NCBI GenBank assembly: GCA_003972855.1
Contig: QOAS01000118.1
Span: forward strand, 1-8,288
DNA: 8,288 bases
Direction of reading: 5' to 3'
Origin: Gammaproteobacteria bacterium
GTDB taxonomy: Bacteria > Aquificota > Aquificia > Aquificales > QOAS01
Shown here: positions 1 to 6,673 of the stretch, piece after piece
How the letters are laid out: every line of letters begins with the position of its first letter
How positions within the stretch are numbered: the first letter of the stretch is position 1
The notes under the pieces: model-generated
Seen by the model: the letters and a program-made list of their open reading frames with translations, nothing else
Databases searched by the model: none
What the model was told of the DNA's origin: nothing
Program-made: the position numbers and the translations under genes

Positions 1-34
1 ATCAAAACAAACCTGATATAGTTTTATTGGACAT

Positions 35-508
35 TCAATTGAAAGGAAAAATAGACGGAGCCAGATTTTTTAACGGCTCATACATCTGCGACTCATTTTT
101 TGTCTTTTCAGAAACTATTCCAATGCTATCATTTATGCTATCGAAAAAAAGCAGAACAATACTTAAAATAAGTGCCCCTTTCAGAAGACCGAAAACCAGT
201 CCGGCCAATTTATTCACAAACCCAAGCATCACCGTTTCAACCAATTTTGTTACCACTTTTGCAACAAAATGAACGATAACAATTATAATAATAAATGTAA
301 TAATAAACGAAACGATGTTAAGATACTCCCACTTCCAGTCAAAATTTTCAATTAAAAAATTGGATGTGATATACGAAAACTCGATGGCTCCCCATATTCC
401 CAAAACGAGTGCGGCCAACGAAGCAACTTCAACAATCAACCCTTTTCTAAATCCGCCGAACGCGGTAAGTGCAAGGATTATTCCCAGAACAATATCGATA
501 TAATTCAT
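35..508 (-). CDS. CvpA family membrane protein, Bacteroidota-like
   Basis: This 157-residue protein is a CvpA-family (colicin V production) inner-membrane protein. The family is small and membrane-embedded, and its molecular function is poorly defined. Hydrophobic segments lie at about residues 5-20, 28-48, 64-85 and 108-123. The family-typical GFRKGLIVEVASL follows the first segment, and FVNKLAGLVFGLLKGALI follows the third. The wording, including ENFDW before the third segment, resembles CvpA of Bacteroidota rather than of Aquificales. The gene is complete: ATG at 508, TGA at 35-37. No clear Shine-Dalgarno precedes the start, which fits Bacteroidota habit. Base composition is A+T-rich, unlike the genes right of 800. 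It is divergent from the GH3 start at 642. Family call is firm; taxonomic assignment is from memory of family members. Confidence 0.85.
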   Translation of the reverse strand: MNYIDIVLGIILALTAFGGFRKGLIVEVASLAALVLGIWGAIEFSYITSNFLIENFDWKWEYLNIVSFIITFIIIIVIVHFVAKVVTKLVETVMLGFVNKLAGLVFGLLKGALILSIVLLFFDSINDSIGIVSEKTKNESQMYEPLKNLAPSIFPFN

Positions 509-641
509 AATATAAGCTATCGGTTTTCACTGTAAAAATAAACTAAAAAAGAAGACAACGAATAAACAAATAAAATTTAATCAAATTTTTATCTCATTAC
601 AATTTTCATAAATTTGAAAAATAAACAAACAAAACAGACGG
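509..641. promoter_or_regulatory. A+T-rich divergent spacer with a Bacteroidota-type -7 box (TAAATTTG)
   Basis: This spacer separates divergent cvpA and the GH3-like start. TAAATTTG at 609-616 matches the Bacteroidota primary sigma -7 consensus TAnnTTTG, 25 bases before the ATG at 642. No clean TTTG -33 box lies at the expected distance; only a T-rich stretch near 586-590 is present. No Shine-Dalgarno precedes 642. I saw no equally good box for cvpA on the other strand. Confidence 0.35.
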
Positions 642-1550
642 ATGCCACTTCTTAACTCGGTAATTAAATGGATTAACATTAAACGGAATTATCAAATTCA
701 ATACTACTGCGACCATCCCATTGAGATTCAGAACGAAACCCTTTTAGAACTTTTAAACAGGGCAAAAAATACCTATTGGGGGGAAAAATTCAACTTTTCG
801 GTGGTTCTGATAAGACGGAACGGGGAATTTCTCATCCCAAAAGGTTCTACCCGTCTGCTTGAAGGGGACGAAATTTACCTCGCGACCGACAGAGAGCATT
901 CCCGAGAACTTTTGGAAACCCTCGGTATTAAGTTTGAGAGGGTAAAAACGGTTTTTGTTTTAGGTTATTCCCGCTACGCGGATTTTTGGTTTAAAACTTT
1001 GGAAGATAAAAACATAACCGTAAAGTTTTTCCATCCCCTTGAGGATGTTTGCCAAGAGGTGGGAAGCAAATACCCCTTTATTGAAGTCTATCAAGCCTTT
1101 CCGACCGACGGAGAAACGCTCAAGGCGGAAGGGTTACTTGAGGCGGATTACGTATGGTGTCTGGACGAAACCGACGAAAAAAACATCGTTACCGCAATGT
1201 TTGTTAAAAACCTATCCGCCAAAAGGGTGGGGGTTTTACTCAAACACCCCCAGTATGAAAACTTTATCTCCTCCTCTGGTATAGACGCCTATGTTTTACC
1301 CAAAAAGGTTACCGCATCAAAAATTTACAGCCTCCTAAAGGGGGAGGACATTTTAGAGGTTATTGAACTGGCGGAGGAGGTGGATATTTTTGAAAAAACC
1401 TTTGAGGGTGGGCATTTGCCCCTTAGGGAACTTAAATTGGAAGAAAACGAGTTTGTCCTCTTCCTGAAAAGGAATACCGAAATTTTGATACCCAAAGGCG
1501 ATACCTTAATTGAAGACGGAGACCGACTTCTGATACTTCGGAAAATTTAG
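642..1550 (+). CDS. Hybrid frame: GH3-family N-terminus fused to TrkA C-terminal two thirds
   Basis: This 302-codon frame joins two unrelated proteins. Residues 1 to about 50 (LLNSVIKW, KRNYQIQ, HPIEIQNE, LLNRAKNTYWGEKF) read like the start of Bacteroidota GH3 auxin-responsive promoter family proteins, which have KKR.HQIE, P.EVQ.E and L...AKNTEWGKKY at these places. From about residue 53 it is TrkA, the NAD-binding regulatory subunit of the Trk potassium transporter: end of the first TrkA_C domain (53-82, IRRNGEFLIPKG), second RCK/TrkA_N domain (102-222), second TrkA_C domain (about 255-301, LKRNTEILIPKG). The whole first RCK domain is absent; TrkA is normally about 450 residues. The second nucleotide loop is degenerate (VLGYSRYA in place of GxGxxG). 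trkH starts six bases after the stop, so the TrkA part is in its native place and the GH3 part is foreign to it. Confidence 0.85.
   Translation: MPLLNSVIKWINIKRNYQIQYYCDHPIEIQNETLLELLNRAKNTYWGEKFNFSVVLIRRNGEFLIPKGSTRLLEGDEIYLATDREHSRELLETLGIKFERVKTVFVLGYSRYADFWFKTLEDKNITVKFFHPLEDVCQEVGSKYPFIEVYQAFPTDGETLKAEGLLEADYVWCLDETDEKNIVTAMFVKNLSAKRVGVLLKHPQYENFISSSGIDAYVLPKKVTASKIYSLLKGEDILEVIELAEEVDIFEKTFEGGHLPLRELKLEENEFVLFLKRNTEILIPKGDTLIEDGDRLLILRKI
780..806. other. Probable chimeric junction, Bacteroidota-like DNA to Aquificales-like DNA
   Basis: GH3 similarity fades and TrkA similarity begins within residues about 47-55 of the hybrid frame, which places the join here. A+T-rich sequence with weak ribosome sites lies to the left; sequence rich in G and C runs lies to the right. 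The exact base cannot be fixed by eye, because GEKFNFS could belong to either parent. Confidence 0.65.
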
Positions 1551-1556
1551 TCCTTT

Positions 1557-3005
1557 ATGCGTTTTTGTGCGGTATATAAAACCCTTTCGGGGATTTTGTT
1601 AGCCCTATCCACCTTTTTGGTTTTACCCGCGATTTATTCCCTCTTTGTAGGTGACGGGTGTTGGAGGGACTTTTTACTCCCTTTGGTGTTTTCGCTTTTG
1701 CTATTTCTTCCCTCCCTTAGGTGTCAATCCAAAGACCTAAACCTTAGGGAGGCTTTGGTTATCGTAACTTGCGTTTGGTTTCTGTTTCCCGCCGTATCTT
1801 CTTTGGTTTACATTTTAGGCGCCCACATAAGCGACCCGATAAACGCCTACTTTGAGTCGGTCTCCGGTTTTACGACAACGGGAGCTACAATACTTAACGA
1901 CATAGAGAATCTTCCCCCTTCCATTCTCCTTTGGCGTTCTTTAACCCAATGGCTCGGAGGATTGGGGTTTATAGTCTTCTCCTTTTCCCTTTTACCCTTT
2001 ATCAGGGTTTCCTATCACCTTGTAAAGTTTGAATCCGCACGGTTGGTGGAAGAGAGGCTAACCCCCAGCGTGGCGGATGTGGTGAAAACCGTTTTGGGAA
2101 TTTACCTTTTTTTAACCCTTTTGGAGGTTCTCATTTTAAGATTCTTGGGACTGGATTGGTTTCAGGCTTTAAACCACGCCCTAACGACGGTTTCAACCGG
2201 AGGCTTTTCTCCGAAAAATGAGGGTATAAAGGCTTTTGACTCCTTCGGGGTGGAGGTGGTTATTTCCCTATTTATGCTCTTGGGTTCGGTAAATTTGGCG
2301 GTTTACTACAAAAGTTGGAAGGAAAGGAAACCCTTAAAGTTTTTTTCCTATTTTGAAACTAAGAGTTTACTTATTTTGACCTTTACGGGTGTTATCATTG
2401 CAACCTTAGACCTTTGGAAGAACAACTTCTACCCAACCCTTTTGGAAGATTTCAGATACGCCCTCTTTCAGGTGGTAAGTGCGGTAACGACCACCGGTTT
2501 TGCCAGCGACGACTTCTCCAAATATCCACCTTTTGTGGTTTCCGTTATGTTCTTTTTAACCCTTATAGGTGGAAGTGCGGGTTCAACCGCGGGAGGTATA
2601 AAACAATTCCGTTTCATTCTACTTTTGCAGGTCTTAAGAGGGGAGGTTAAGAAAACCCTCCATCCCCGTTTGGTAGTTAAGTATTCCTTGGGGGGAAAAA
2701 CCGTTGATGTAAACCTCATGCACGGGGTTTTGTCCTTTGTTTTCGTTTACGCGGTAACCCTTTTTGCCTTTGCCACCTTACTTACCATAGGGGGTCACGA
2801 CCTCGTAACCTCCTTTTCCGCCTCCATCAGTTGCCTTACCTCCTTTGGACCCGGTTTGGGACAAGTGGGACCTATGGATAACTTCAACACCTTTAGCGAT
2901 TGGCAAAAATTACTTTTGACTTTGGAAATGATAATGGGAAGGTTAGAAATTCTACCGGTGGTTTCGATTTTTTATCTGCTCGTTTTTGAAAGGTTAAAGG
3001 GATAA
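1557..3005 (+). CDS. trkH: Trk-type potassium uptake channel subunit TrkH
   Basis: This 482-residue integral membrane protein is the ion-conducting subunit of the Trk potassium uptake system, which works with cytoplasmic TrkA. Its length matches E. coli TrkH. All four pore-loop filters of the TrkH/KtrB superfamily are visible: SGFTTTGAT (103-111), STGGFSP (213-219), SAVTTTGFA (308-316) and TSFGPGLG (428-435). The conserved glycine-rich stretch GGSAGSTAGGIK (338-349) and GRLEILP (461-467) are also intact. Hydrophobic helices before and after each loop fit the usual 2TM-loop repeat. ATG at 1557 lies six bases after the TrkA stop with no clear Shine-Dalgarno, so translation is probably coupled to trkA. 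It ends eight bases from the convergent ferredoxin stop. No key residue appears lost. Confidence 0.95.
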   Translation: MRFCAVYKTLSGILLALSTFLVLPAIYSLFVGDGCWRDFLLPLVFSLLLFLPSLRCQSKDLNLREALVIVTCVWFLFPAVSSLVYILGAHISDPINAYFESVSGFTTTGATILNDIENLPPSILLWRSLTQWLGGLGFIVFSFSLLPFIRVSYHLVKFESARLVEERLTPSVADVVKTVLGIYLFLTLLEVLILRFLGLDWFQALNHALTTVSTGGFSPKNEGIKAFDSFGVEVVISLFMLLGSVNLAVYYKSWKERKPLKFFSYFETKSLLILTFTGVIIATLDLWKNNFYPTLLEDFRYALFQVVSAVTTTGFASDDFSKYPPFVVSVMFFLTLIGGSAGSTAGGIKQFRFILLLQVLRGEVKKTLHPRLVVKYSLGGKTVDVNLMHGVLSFVFVYAVTLFAFATLLTIGGHDLVTSFSASISCLTSFGPGLGQVGPMDNFNTFSDWQKLLLTLEMIMGRLEILPVVSIFYLLVFERLKG

Positions 3006-3013
3006 AGAGGAAA

Positions 3014-3334
3014 TTAAGCCATTTGCTCTATGGGGTGGCTTATTTTTAACCTTTCTACGGGGGTTCCTCCAACGATGTGTTTTTCAACAATTTCCTCTAC
3101 ATCTTCGGGTTTAACGTTTCCATACCAAACCCCGTCGGGATATACCACAACGACGGGACCCAATTCGCAAGCTCCCAAGCAACCGGTTACCGATAGTAGA
3201 ACATTGTTAAGTCCTCTCTTCATAAGTTCCTCTTGGAATTTCATAGCTATTTGGTCGCTACCTTTCCCTCCGCAGGAGGGCATCATGGGGTTGGGTTTTC
3301 TCGCCATGCAGACCAAAACATGTTTGAACTTCAT
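3014..3334 (-). CDS. Thioredoxin-like [2Fe-2S] ferredoxin
   Basis: This 106-residue cytoplasmic electron carrier belongs to the thioredoxin-fold [2Fe-2S] ferredoxins, whose type protein is the small ferredoxin of Aquifex aeolicus and which are related to the NuoE subunit of complex I. The four cluster ligands are C9, C21, C52 and C56, in the family spacing. The stretch from 60 to about 84 (GPVVVVYPDGVWYG, VKPEDV, EIVEKH) is nearly identical to the A. aeolicus protein as I recall it. It is a separate single-domain gene convergent with trkH and divergent from the nitroreductase remnant, so the neighbours do not identify its redox partner. The start at 3334 gives a normal length; only a weak purine stretch precedes it. 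Confidence 0.93.
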   Translation of the reverse strand: MKFKHVLVCMARKPNPMMPSCGGKGSDQIAMKFQEELMKRGLNNVLLSVTGCLGACELGPVVVVYPDGVWYGNVKPEDVEEIVEKHIVGGTPVERLKISHPIEQMA

Positions 3335-3452
3335 ATTAACTTAGATTACCGTTTAAAATTTTGAAACCGAAAAACTTTTTATGTCAAGTATTTTTGGTTT
3401 ATGAGATTGCTTATGTTTCATTTCCGAAAATTTTTTGGAAATTAAAGAGGCA

Positions 3453-3754
3453 ATGACTTCCAAAGTTTTGGAATACCACCGAAGGACAAAACACTACCCT
3501 TGGAGATATGCCAAATCGTTGGGTTATCTTTATTGGGATACCCAACCTAACCCTTTCCGCTTTTGGGAAGGGGTGGAAATTGTGAATCCTTCCAGCGGAA
3601 ACCTCTACCCGACCGAGTGTTATTTGGTTTTTCCCAACATAGCGGGACTTAAGGGGGTTACCACTACAACCCCTACCTCCACGCGTTGGAGAAAATTAGG
3701 GATATAATTAGCAAAATTAAGAAAAACTTGAAATTTGGTTTCAAACAATGTTAA
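3453..3754 (+). pseudogene. SagB-type nitroreductase, N-terminal fragment, frameshifted
   Basis: This is the start of a SagB-type (TIGR03605-like) FMN-dependent dehydrogenase of the nitroreductase superfamily. The family-typical opening LEYHRRTKHYPW and LYWDTQPNPF is followed by the FMN-site stretch NPSSGNLYPTECYLV. After AGLKG, near 3653-3657, the frame breaks. The first frame runs on as TTTTPTSTRW to a stop at 3707. The frame starting at 3656 instead gives the expected GYHYNPYLHALEKI and continues to a stop at 3752-3754. One extra G in the GGGGG run would repair it. After the stop the rest of domain one, including the usual WREAWKYGERA..Y region, is not found in any frame. ATG 3453 fits the family start; AAAGAGG sits only two bases before it. 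A TTG at 3435 in the same frame is an alternative start. Confidence 0.8.
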
Positions 3755-3950
3755 AACTTCCACCAAAGGTAGGTTCCTTGGGGAGGCTGTCCCGCCCGCA
3801 GATAACAAGAACAAAGGGAGCGGGGTAAACAGCTAAAACTAACTTTGGAGCTATCTAAGTATCCCCCAAGTCCCCATTGGGATAGGGGGTAGTAGGCGGG
3901 TCAAAGACCCCGCGGGGGTGGACGGAGAAAACCCGTTCCTCCCGAATTAG
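3755..3950. other. Non-coding, palindrome-rich DNA between the two nitroreductase halves
   Basis: About 196 bases carry no recognisable nitroreductase sequence in any frame. Several G+C-rich palindromes are present. GCTGTCCCGC (3786-3795) pairs with GCGGG (3820-3824) and ACAGC (3829-3833), with a gtaa bulge. The REP-like element at 3858-3894 is listed separately. CCCCGCGGGG at 3908-3917 is a perfect palindrome. The stretch appears to have replaced the middle of the gene. Confidence 0.6.
3858..3894 (-). repeat. REP-like imperfect palindrome, copy A
   Basis: On the minus strand this reads TACTACCCCCTATCCC, then AATGGGGACTTG, then GGGGATACT. It can fold with CCCCC against GGGGG outside and TCCC against GGGA inside. 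The first 16 bases are identical to copy B at 4807-4850, and the last ten differ at one base. The two copies lie in opposite orientation about 0.9 kb apart. Confidence 0.6.
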
Positions 3951-4700
3951 CCCTCTTTGTGTTTCCCCGCAAAGATTGAAAAACCCCGAACACCCAAGAA
4001 GGTTTTTGTTTATTCCGGAATACCCCTTAGGAATTGGGTTGATTACCGCCTCAAAAGTGCGGTTTCGGTAATAAGAACCCGCAGAAGTGGACACATCTAC
4101 AACCCCGAGGGATTTATAGACAAAAATACCTTTTTGCAAATTTTAGACCGAACTTTACCGAGAAAGGATTTCTCTCCCTTTGATGTGGAGATATCGCCGA
4201 CCTACATAAGTTTGATTTTGTTCGTCCACCGCGTTAGGGGTTTGGAAAGGGGTATTTATACCTATATAAGGAATAAAAGGCACCTAAACCTTTTTAGGGA
4301 AAAATTCAAAAAAGACTTCCTGTGGAAGGAAATTGAAGAAAACCTATACCTCTTGGCGGAGGGGGATACAACCCAAATAGCGGGATACCTTTCCTGCAAC
4401 CAACCGATAGCGGAAAACGGAGCTTTTGCGGTGGCAATGGTATCGGAATTTAAAGGTGTTTTGGAAAACCAACCTTGGAAATACAAAAATATCCATTGGG
4501 AGGCGGGACTTATAGGACAGGTTTTATACCTTGAAGCAACAGCCCTCGGACTTAAGGGAACCGGTATAGGGTGTTTCTACGACGACCTAACCGCGGAAGT
4601 CTTGGGATTGGAAAAGAATTATTTACCACTTTACGGTTGGAAGAGCTTGGGAAGACCCGCGTATCCAAACTCTACCGCCTTACGCCCATTTAAAATTTAA
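3951..4700 (+). pseudogene. SagB-type nitroreductase, C-terminal fragment
   Basis: An open frame of about 250 codons covers the second nitroreductase domain of the same gene. Visible features are the Arg-rich FMN-phosphate motif IRTRRSGHIYNP, the core ISPTYISLILFVHRV, the central stretch AGYLSCNQPIAENGAFAVAMV and the closing WEAGLIGQVLYLEATALGLKGTGIGCFYDD, followed by YGWKSLGRP. The frame opens just after a TAG at 3948-3950. The only early start is a TTG at 3957 with no Shine-Dalgarno, so it is unlikely to be translated efficiently. The fold of this domain looks intact through the stop. Either it survives as a remnant, or a lone domain is still made from a poor start. The physiological substrate is unknown; the family includes peptide azoline oxidases, but no precursor peptide or cyclodehydratase gene lies nearby. 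Confidence 0.75.
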
Positions 4701-4806
4701 GAGCTAATACTTTCGGACACCTTGTGAGTAGTAACAAACGGTATCAGAAGTGATACCTTCTACCCACAAAGGTGTCCTTCGCTACCCCCTCAAAAGGGGT
4801 AGGAAA

Positions 4807-4850
4807 TACTACCCCCTATCCCCGCATTAAGCGGGAACTCGGGAGATACT
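4807..4850 (+). repeat. REP-like imperfect palindrome, copy B
   Basis: It begins TACTACCCCCTATCCC and ends GGGAGATACT, the same ends as copy A in reverse orientation. The centre differs: here CCCGC-ATTAA-GCGGG (4821-4835) forms a perfect hairpin. Shared ends with a different, still paired centre suggest a family of structured repeats. Confidence 0.55.
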
Positions 4851-4855
4851 TTTTT
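4817..4855 (+). terminator. Possible intrinsic terminator after the nitroreductase remnant
   Basis: The hairpin CCCGC-ATTAA-GCGGG (4821-4835) can be extended by TATCC (4817-4821) against GGGAGATA (4841-4848), and is followed by TTTTTT at 4850-4855. The distance from the inner stem to the T run is long unless the outer pairing forms, so this is tentative. Confidence 0.35.
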
Positions 4856-4942
4856 GCCCTCCACCCCTAAAGGGGCTTCTCAGGGCTATAAATTACAAGT
4901 TACCCCGCGGGGTTGGGGTCTCTCTAAAGACTCCCTTATTTC

Positions 4943-4966
4943 TATAATTTTAACGCATTTTATACA
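4943..4966 (+). promoter_or_regulatory. Candidate -10 boxes upstream of hom
   Basis: TATAAT at 4943-4948 is an exact -10 match and TATACA at 4961-4966 a second, weaker one. Neither has a good -35 box at 16-18 bases; TTATTT at 4937-4942 is the nearest for the second. They lie in the A+T-rich stretch between the hairpins and the hom ribosome site. Confidence 0.3.
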
Positions 4967-4995
4967 TTCTGTAACGAAAATTTTAAACTATTCGC

Positions 4996-5003
4996 AAGGA
5001 GGG
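4996..5003 (+). promoter_or_regulatory. Shine-Dalgarno that fixes the GTG start of hom
   Basis: AAGGAGGG is the strongest ribosome site in the window and sits six bases before GTG 5010. It rules out the longer reading of the frame that begins in the hairpin region at 4854. Confidence 0.85.
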
Positions 5004-5009
5004 CGGAAA

Positions 5010-6326
5010 GTGGCAAAACCGGTAAGAGTTGGTATAGTAGGTTGCGGAACCGTAGGAACGGGGGTTGCCCAAATACTTTTAACAAAGGGTGAGGAAATAG
5101 AAAAAAAGACGGGCGTAAAACTGGTTGTGTCCAAAATAGCGACCAGAAATTGGAATAAAAAAAGGTTTTTCAATGTGCCCGAGCCTTTACGGACCACCGA
5201 TTGGAAAGAGGTAGTTCAAAATTCGGACATAGTAGTTGAGCTTATAGGCGGTATAGACACCGCAAAGGAAGTTGTAGAAACCGCCCTCAAAATGGGAAAA
5301 CCTGTTGTAACCGCCAACAAACACCTCCTCGCGGAGTTCGGATACGAAATAGCCAACCTCGCAAGGGAAAACGATACCGCAATCCTCTTTGAGGGAGCGG
5401 TGGGGGGAGGTATTCCCCTTGTAAAGGTTTTAAAAGAAACCCTCTGCTCCAACGAGGTTAGCGAAATTCAAGGTATCCTAAACGGGACTACCAACTACAT
5501 CCTCACCAAAATGGAAAAGGAAAACCTTTCCTTTGAAGAGGCACTCTTGCAGGCACAGGAGAAGGGCTATGCGGAAGCAGATCCCACATTTGATATAGAA
5601 GGAATAGATACCGCCCACAAGATAGCCATACTGGCTATGTTAGCTTTCGGGGGAAAGGTAGACTTTTCCCAAGTCTTTGTAGAAGGTATTACCCAAGTCA
5701 ATGTGCTTGACATAAAACTCGGAATGGAAATGGGTTACAAACTGAAACTCCTCGCCATAGCCAAAAGGCGGGATAACGGAGAGATAGAAATAAGGGTTCA
5801 CCCCACCTTTATTCCTTTGTCCAATCCCCTTTCCAATGTAGATGGGGTTTTCAACGGAATCCTCTTTAAGAGCGACTATTTGGGTCAGCTCAAACTCCAG
5901 GGGGCGGGAGCGGGTGCTTATCCGACCGCAACCGCGGTGGTTCAAGATATTATCCAATTGGCGGTTGGACTTTCGCGTTACGGTAAAGTTTGCGATGTAA
6001 CCCCCATCGGTTGGGCAAATCGCCGACTAAAGATTGCAAAAGACTTTTATAGCAGATATTACCTCAGGTTTGACGTTGAAGATAAACCCGGAGTTCTTTA
6101 CAAAATAGCACAAATTTTGGCGTCCAAGGGGATAAGCATAGCGGGCGTTTTACAACAAGAATGGATATTAAAATTTTTGCCTTCCCGTTCGGAGGTTGTG
6201 CCTTTAATAATACTCACCCACAAGGCGTATGAAAGTAAGATAAAATCCGCGGTTGAGGAAATAGAAAAGTTACCCTTTGTGAGGAGCAAACCGGTTCTCA
6301 TAAGGGTTGAGGAGGAAAAATACTAA
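5010..6326 (+). CDS. hom: Homoserine dehydrogenase with C-terminal ACT domain
   Basis: It catalyses NAD(P)H-dependent reduction of aspartate semialdehyde to homoserine, the branch point to threonine and methionine, in the cytoplasm. The 438-residue length is normal for the monofunctional enzyme. Visible parts: Rossmann loop GCGTVGTG (11-18), VTANKHLL (100-107), EGAVGGGIP (128-136), GILNGTTNYIL (155-165) and the family signature from 182 to 204 (GYAEADP, DIEGIDTAHK), ending in K204, which corresponds to the catalytic lysine of yeast homoserine dehydrogenase. An ACT domain follows (about 350-435: DKPGVLYKIAQILASKGISI), so feedback control by an end-product amino acid is likely. The GTG at 5010 was chosen because AAGGAGGG (4996-5003) lies six bases before it and family similarity starts right after. 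The frame stays open back to 4854, but that part has no family resemblance. The next gene starts two bases after the stop. Confidence 0.95.
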   Translation: MAKPVRVGIVGCGTVGTGVAQILLTKGEEIEKKTGVKLVVSKIATRNWNKKRFFNVPEPLRTTDWKEVVQNSDIVVELIGGIDTAKEVVETALKMGKPVVTANKHLLAEFGYEIANLARENDTAILFEGAVGGGIPLVKVLKETLCSNEVSEIQGILNGTTNYILTKMEKENLSFEEALLQAQEKGYAEADPTFDIEGIDTAHKIAILAMLAFGGKVDFSQVFVEGITQVNVLDIKLGMEMGYKLKLLAIAKRRDNGEIEIRVHPTFIPLSNPLSNVDGVFNGILFKSDYLGQLKLQGAGAGAYPTATAVVQDIIQLAVGLSRYGKVCDVTPIGWANRRLKIAKDFYSRYYLRFDVEDKPGVLYKIAQILASKGISIAGVLQQEWILKFLPSRSEVVPLIILTHKAYESKIKSAVEEIEKLPFVRSKPVLIRVEEEKY

Positions 6327-6328
6327 CC

Positions 6329-6673
6329 ATGGAAGTTTTAAAGGGATTTTTAGCCTTCCTTTTGGGGTTTGTTTTTCTATTTTTCTACTACAAAAATCTT
6401 TGGGTTTGGTCTAAAATCCGTTCCAAGGAGCTAAAGCTTTCCGCTAAATACGGAAAAGGTTCTCAAAAGTTAAATAAGTTCCGCCAAAAGTTTGGTGGTT
6501 TTTTATATTCGCGCACCTTTAGGTTTTTACTGTTTATAACTTTCACCTTTGGAGTTTTTTGGACATTGGGAAAAGCTGGGTTGATAGGTTTCACCTTTGC
6601 CCTTATAGGGGTAAATCTACTTTTATTCCCTTGGGGGTGGAAAAAAACAAACCCTAATGGGGGAAACTCCTAA
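6329..6673 (+). CDS. Small membrane protein of unknown function, downstream of hom
   Basis: This 114-residue protein is not recognised. It has a hydrophobic segment at 3-22, a basic polar stretch at about 27-57 (many K and R, including KIRSKELK and KLNKFRQKF), then two further hydrophobic segments at about 64-80 and 84-101. The tail is short and polar. By the positive-inside rule the basic middle would be cytoplasmic. ATG 6329 is two bases after the hom stop, with GAGGAGG just before, inside the end of hom, so it is very likely cotranscribed and translationally coupled. Its last 20 bases overlap the end of fliR on the other strand. Codon use matches hom. No function is inferred from context. 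Confidence 0.8.
   Translation: MEVLKGFLAFLLGFVFLFFYYKNLWVWSKIRSKELKLSAKYGKGSQKLNKFRQKFGGFLYSRTFRFLLFITFTFGVFWTLGKAGLIGFTFALIGVNLLLFPWGWKKTNPNGGNS

Larger units (their letters stand above)
4701..4920. other. Intergenic region packed with hairpins
   Basis: Four structures follow each other. GGACACCTTGTG (4715-4726) pairs with CACAAAGGTGTCC (4765-4777) with one bulged base, and encloses GGTATCA-GAAG-TGATACC (4740-4757). CTACCCC (4782-4788) pairs with GGGGTAG (4796-4802). The REP-like copy B is at 4807-4850. GCCCT (4856-4860) pairs with AGGGC (4882-4886) around CCCC-taaa-GGGG (4864-4875). The perfect palindrome ACCCCGCGGGGT lies at 4902-4913 and resembles the one at 3908-3917. No open frame here resembles a protein. 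Confidence 0.6.

Noticed and set aside
1..34. Possible start of another minus-strand gene just after cvpA (ATG overlapping the stop region)
   Set aside because: The frame from that ATG ends after ten codons, and the remaining bases are too few to identify anything.
27..272. Plus-strand open frame across cvpA
   Set aside because: It is antisense to a well supported CvpA gene and has no recognisable domain.
3650..3665. Programmed -1 frameshift in the nitroreductase gene
   Set aside because: The site reads T AAG GGG and does not give a good X XXY YYZ slippery heptamer, and the shifted frame stops soon after without the rest of the domain, so a mutation or sequencing error fits better.
3755..4920. 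CRISPR array, because of repeated short palindromes
   Set aside because: Repeats are few, unequal, in opposite orientation, and have no regular spacers.
4854..5009. Longer reading of hom starting in the hairpin region (490 codons)
   Set aside because: The extra residues come from palindromic repeats, show no family resemblance, and the strong AAGGAGGG before GTG 5010 marks the true start.
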